Below are positions 62,835 to 64,000 of a DNA stretch of 64,000 bases, piece after piece. The notes below the pieces were generated by a model. That model had not been told where the DNA came from. It saw nothing but the letters and a program-made list of their open reading frames with translations, and made no database searches. How positions within the stretch are numbered: the first letter of the stretch is position 1; the number at the start of each line of letters is the position of its first letter. A program made the translations under genes and the position numbers. Source of the DNA: JAEUJZ01 sp964460115 (GTDB lineage Bacteria; Myxococcota_A; Polyangia; Palsa-1104; JAEUJZ01); the NCBI GenBank assembly GCA_964460115.1, contig CAYWPR010000027.1, positions 1-64,000 on the forward strand. The letters are read 5' to 3'.

Positions 62835-64000
62835 ATGCGTGACGTATTTCATAAGAGTTTGATATTTGTCGGATACTTCGCCATCGGATCGCTCGCGGGG
62901 TGCGGAGCAAACGAGGGCAGCGGCAGCCTGGGCGATATGAGCAATATGAGCGATATGAGCGCCAGGACCGATATGAGCGATATGAGCGCCAGGACCGATA
63001 TGGGCGGTAGCGACTTCTGCGCGAGCGGCTGCCCCATGAACTATTGGAACATCGATGGCGACCCGTCCACCGGGACCTGCGGGTGCGAATACTCCTGTGT
63101 GCAGACGTCGGCGAGCACCGACCCGATCGACAATGGCTACACCGATGACAACTGCGACGGCTCGGACGGGGTGGTAAGCGCGTGCGTGTATGTCTCGACC
63201 AGCCAGGGAAACGACATCAGCGGCGATGGGACGCGGCAGAAGCCGCTGCAGACGATCGCCGCCGCCATCACCAAAGCCAAGGCCAACGCCATGCCCGCGG
63301 TATGCCTCTCTGGCGAGGTGTATAACGGTGCCGTGACGGTGGCTTCGGGAGTTAACGTCTACGGCGGGTTTGATGTGAACGATTCGGTCTTCAGGTTCCA
63401 GCGGTCACCAAACGTCACAACGACGGTGAAGGCAGCGGGGACGGTGTTCGACGCGCCGCAGATCGATAAAGAGACGCACCTCGAAGGACTGACGATCCAG
63501 GCCACTGTGCCAGCAGGGACCGGAGCGAGCACCTATGGTGTGAGGCTGGGCGGGGGAACGGGCCAGCTCTTTATTCGCTGGAACACTATCACCGTCGCTG
63601 CAGGCACGGATGGGATGGTGGGCGGCAGTGGAGCGCCTTACGGAAGCGCCCAAGCGCCTAGGGGAATCGACGGCCAGGCGGGTGCGCAGACTGATCCAAA
63701 CTCCGGGATTGGCGCTGCCCAGCCCAGCTGCACGGCTTTCGGCGGAAAGGGGGGCGACGGCGGAGCCGACAGCGCGAGCGGGCAACCCGGTAACCCAGGC
63801 AGCGGCGGTGCTGCTGGCGGAGCGGTGGCTTCTGCGAATCCTTGCACACCCGGAAGCAATGCACCGGGTACGTCCGGCGGCAAAGGCAGCAATGGCGCCG
63901 CCGGGGCTGCGGGAGCGCTGGGCACCGGGGGCAACAGCCTCGGGCAGATTGTCGGCCTGCGTTACTCACCGGCGTCCGGGGGCAACGGCGGCATGGGCAA
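62835..64000 (+). CDS. Glycine-rich surface lipoprotein, incomplete at window end
   Basis: The reading frame from ATG 62835 stays open to the window edge (at least 388 aa). A signal with lipobox SLAGC is followed by a low-complexity stretch (LGDMSNMSDMSARTDMSDM), a Cys-rich part (CASGCPMNYW..CGCEYSCVQT) and a region like right-handed beta-helix proteins (GTRQKPLQTIAAAITKAKAN). A Gly-rich segment full of GGxGG and GAAG motifs follows (GGKGGDGGADSASGQPGN). It resembles the DUF1565/Gly-rich secreted proteins of myxobacteria. The 3' end is outside the window. Confidence 0.8.
   Translation, partial: MRDVFHKSLIFVGYFAIGSLAGCGANEGSGSLGDMSNMSDMSARTDMSDMSARTDMGGSDFCASGCPMNYWNIDGDPSTGTCGCEYSCVQTSASTDPIDNGYTDDNCDGSDGVVSACVYVSTSQGNDISGDGTRQKPLQTIAAAITKAKANAMPAVCLSGEVYNGAVTVASGVNVYGGFDVNDSVFRFQRSPNVTTTVKAAGTVFDAPQIDKETHLEGLTIQATVPAGTGASTYGVRLGGGTGQLFIRWNTITVAAGTDGMVGGSGAPYGSAQAPRGIDGQAGAQTDPNSGIGAAQPSCTAFGGKGGDGGADSASGQPGNPGSGGAAGGAVASANPCTPGSNAPGTSGGKGSNGAAGAAGALGTGGNSLGQIVGLRYSPASGGNGGMG
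62922..63003 (+). repeat. Short tandem repeat encoding DMS / SARTDM units
   Basis: GATATGAGC (Asp-Met-Ser) is repeated, interrupted by GCCAGGACC (Ala-Arg-Thr), making a 27-bp composite that occurs about twice. It lies just after the predicted lipid-anchored cysteine and would form a flexible tether. Confidence 0.8.

Overview
The window looks like chromosomal DNA from a Myxococcota or related deltaproteobacterial lineage. The evidence is four Ser/Thr kinase genes fused to AAA/TPR, receiver or formylglycine-enzyme-like domains (plus a truncated fifth), a TPR-CHAT protease with a DUF4384 lipoprotein, lipoproteins built from VWG..DVWAVG repeats, an encapsulin with an EncFtn-like cargo, many lipoproteins, and moderately high GC judged by eye. 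A run of 100 N at 8193-8292 marks an assembly gap, so this is probably a draft or metagenome-derived contig. No rRNA, tRNA or CRISPR array was seen.

Layout. 1-3.4 kb: a kinase-AAA-TPR gene that has lost its kinase N-lobe, followed by the last codons of an IS3-type transposase. 3.5-14.1 kb (minus): aquaporin Z, then a nine-gene operon read from 14121 down to 4271. It encodes a complete route from sedoheptulose-7-phosphate to GDP-D-glycero-D-manno-heptose (SIS isomerase, HddA kinase, GmhB phosphatase, HddC guanylyltransferase) plus a transaldolase, a sugar epimerase, a GT2 glycosyltransferase, a methyltransferase and a large membrane protein. Most junctions are 4-nt start/stop overlaps. The methyltransferase ends in an in-frame 21/30-bp minisatellite that contains the gap. 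14.2-17.8 kb: secreted TPR protein, metallophosphoesterase, a 56-aa secreted peptide with a strong terminator, MscS. 17.9-25.4 kb: the intact kinase-AAA-TPR paralogue, a decayed VWG-repeat gene, a SprT-like/DUF2786 protein, an amidohydrolase fragment and a lipoprotein.

25.5-32.6 kb: GST-like protein, alpha/beta hydrolase, then an encapsulin operon (EncFtn-like ferritin with a C-terminal targeting peptide, shell protein, hyperacidic protein) continuing into a biotin-carrier protein and a MaoC hydratase. After these come a QueA-like/SDR operon, a divergent XRE-cupin regulator and a small zinc-ribbon gene. 32.9-47.1 kb is a signalling block: receiver-kinase fusion with a poly-Ser tail, TPR-PEGA-barrel protein, kinase-TPR protein, then a three-gene module of kinase-FGE, TPR-CHAT protease and DUF4384 lipoprotein. 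The 400-bp region between two divergent kinase genes (40145-40543) holds interleaved inverted repeats with pseudoknot topology.

47.1-51.5 kb: molybdopterin oxidoreductase, DUF420 membrane protein and an octahaem cytochrome c. 51.5-64 kb: ADP-ribosylglycohydrolase, two coupled HEAT-type proteins with a site-2 protease, a SEDS protein, a pair of MCE proteins, a ComEC-like beta-lactamase-fold protein, a PAS-STAS regulator, lipoproteins, and a glycine-rich lipoprotein that runs off the window end.

The most interesting regions are the encapsulin operon with its hyperacidic partner, the kinase-FGE/CHAT/DUF4384 module, the expandable repeat tail of the operon methyltransferase, and the structured intergenic element at 40181-40269.
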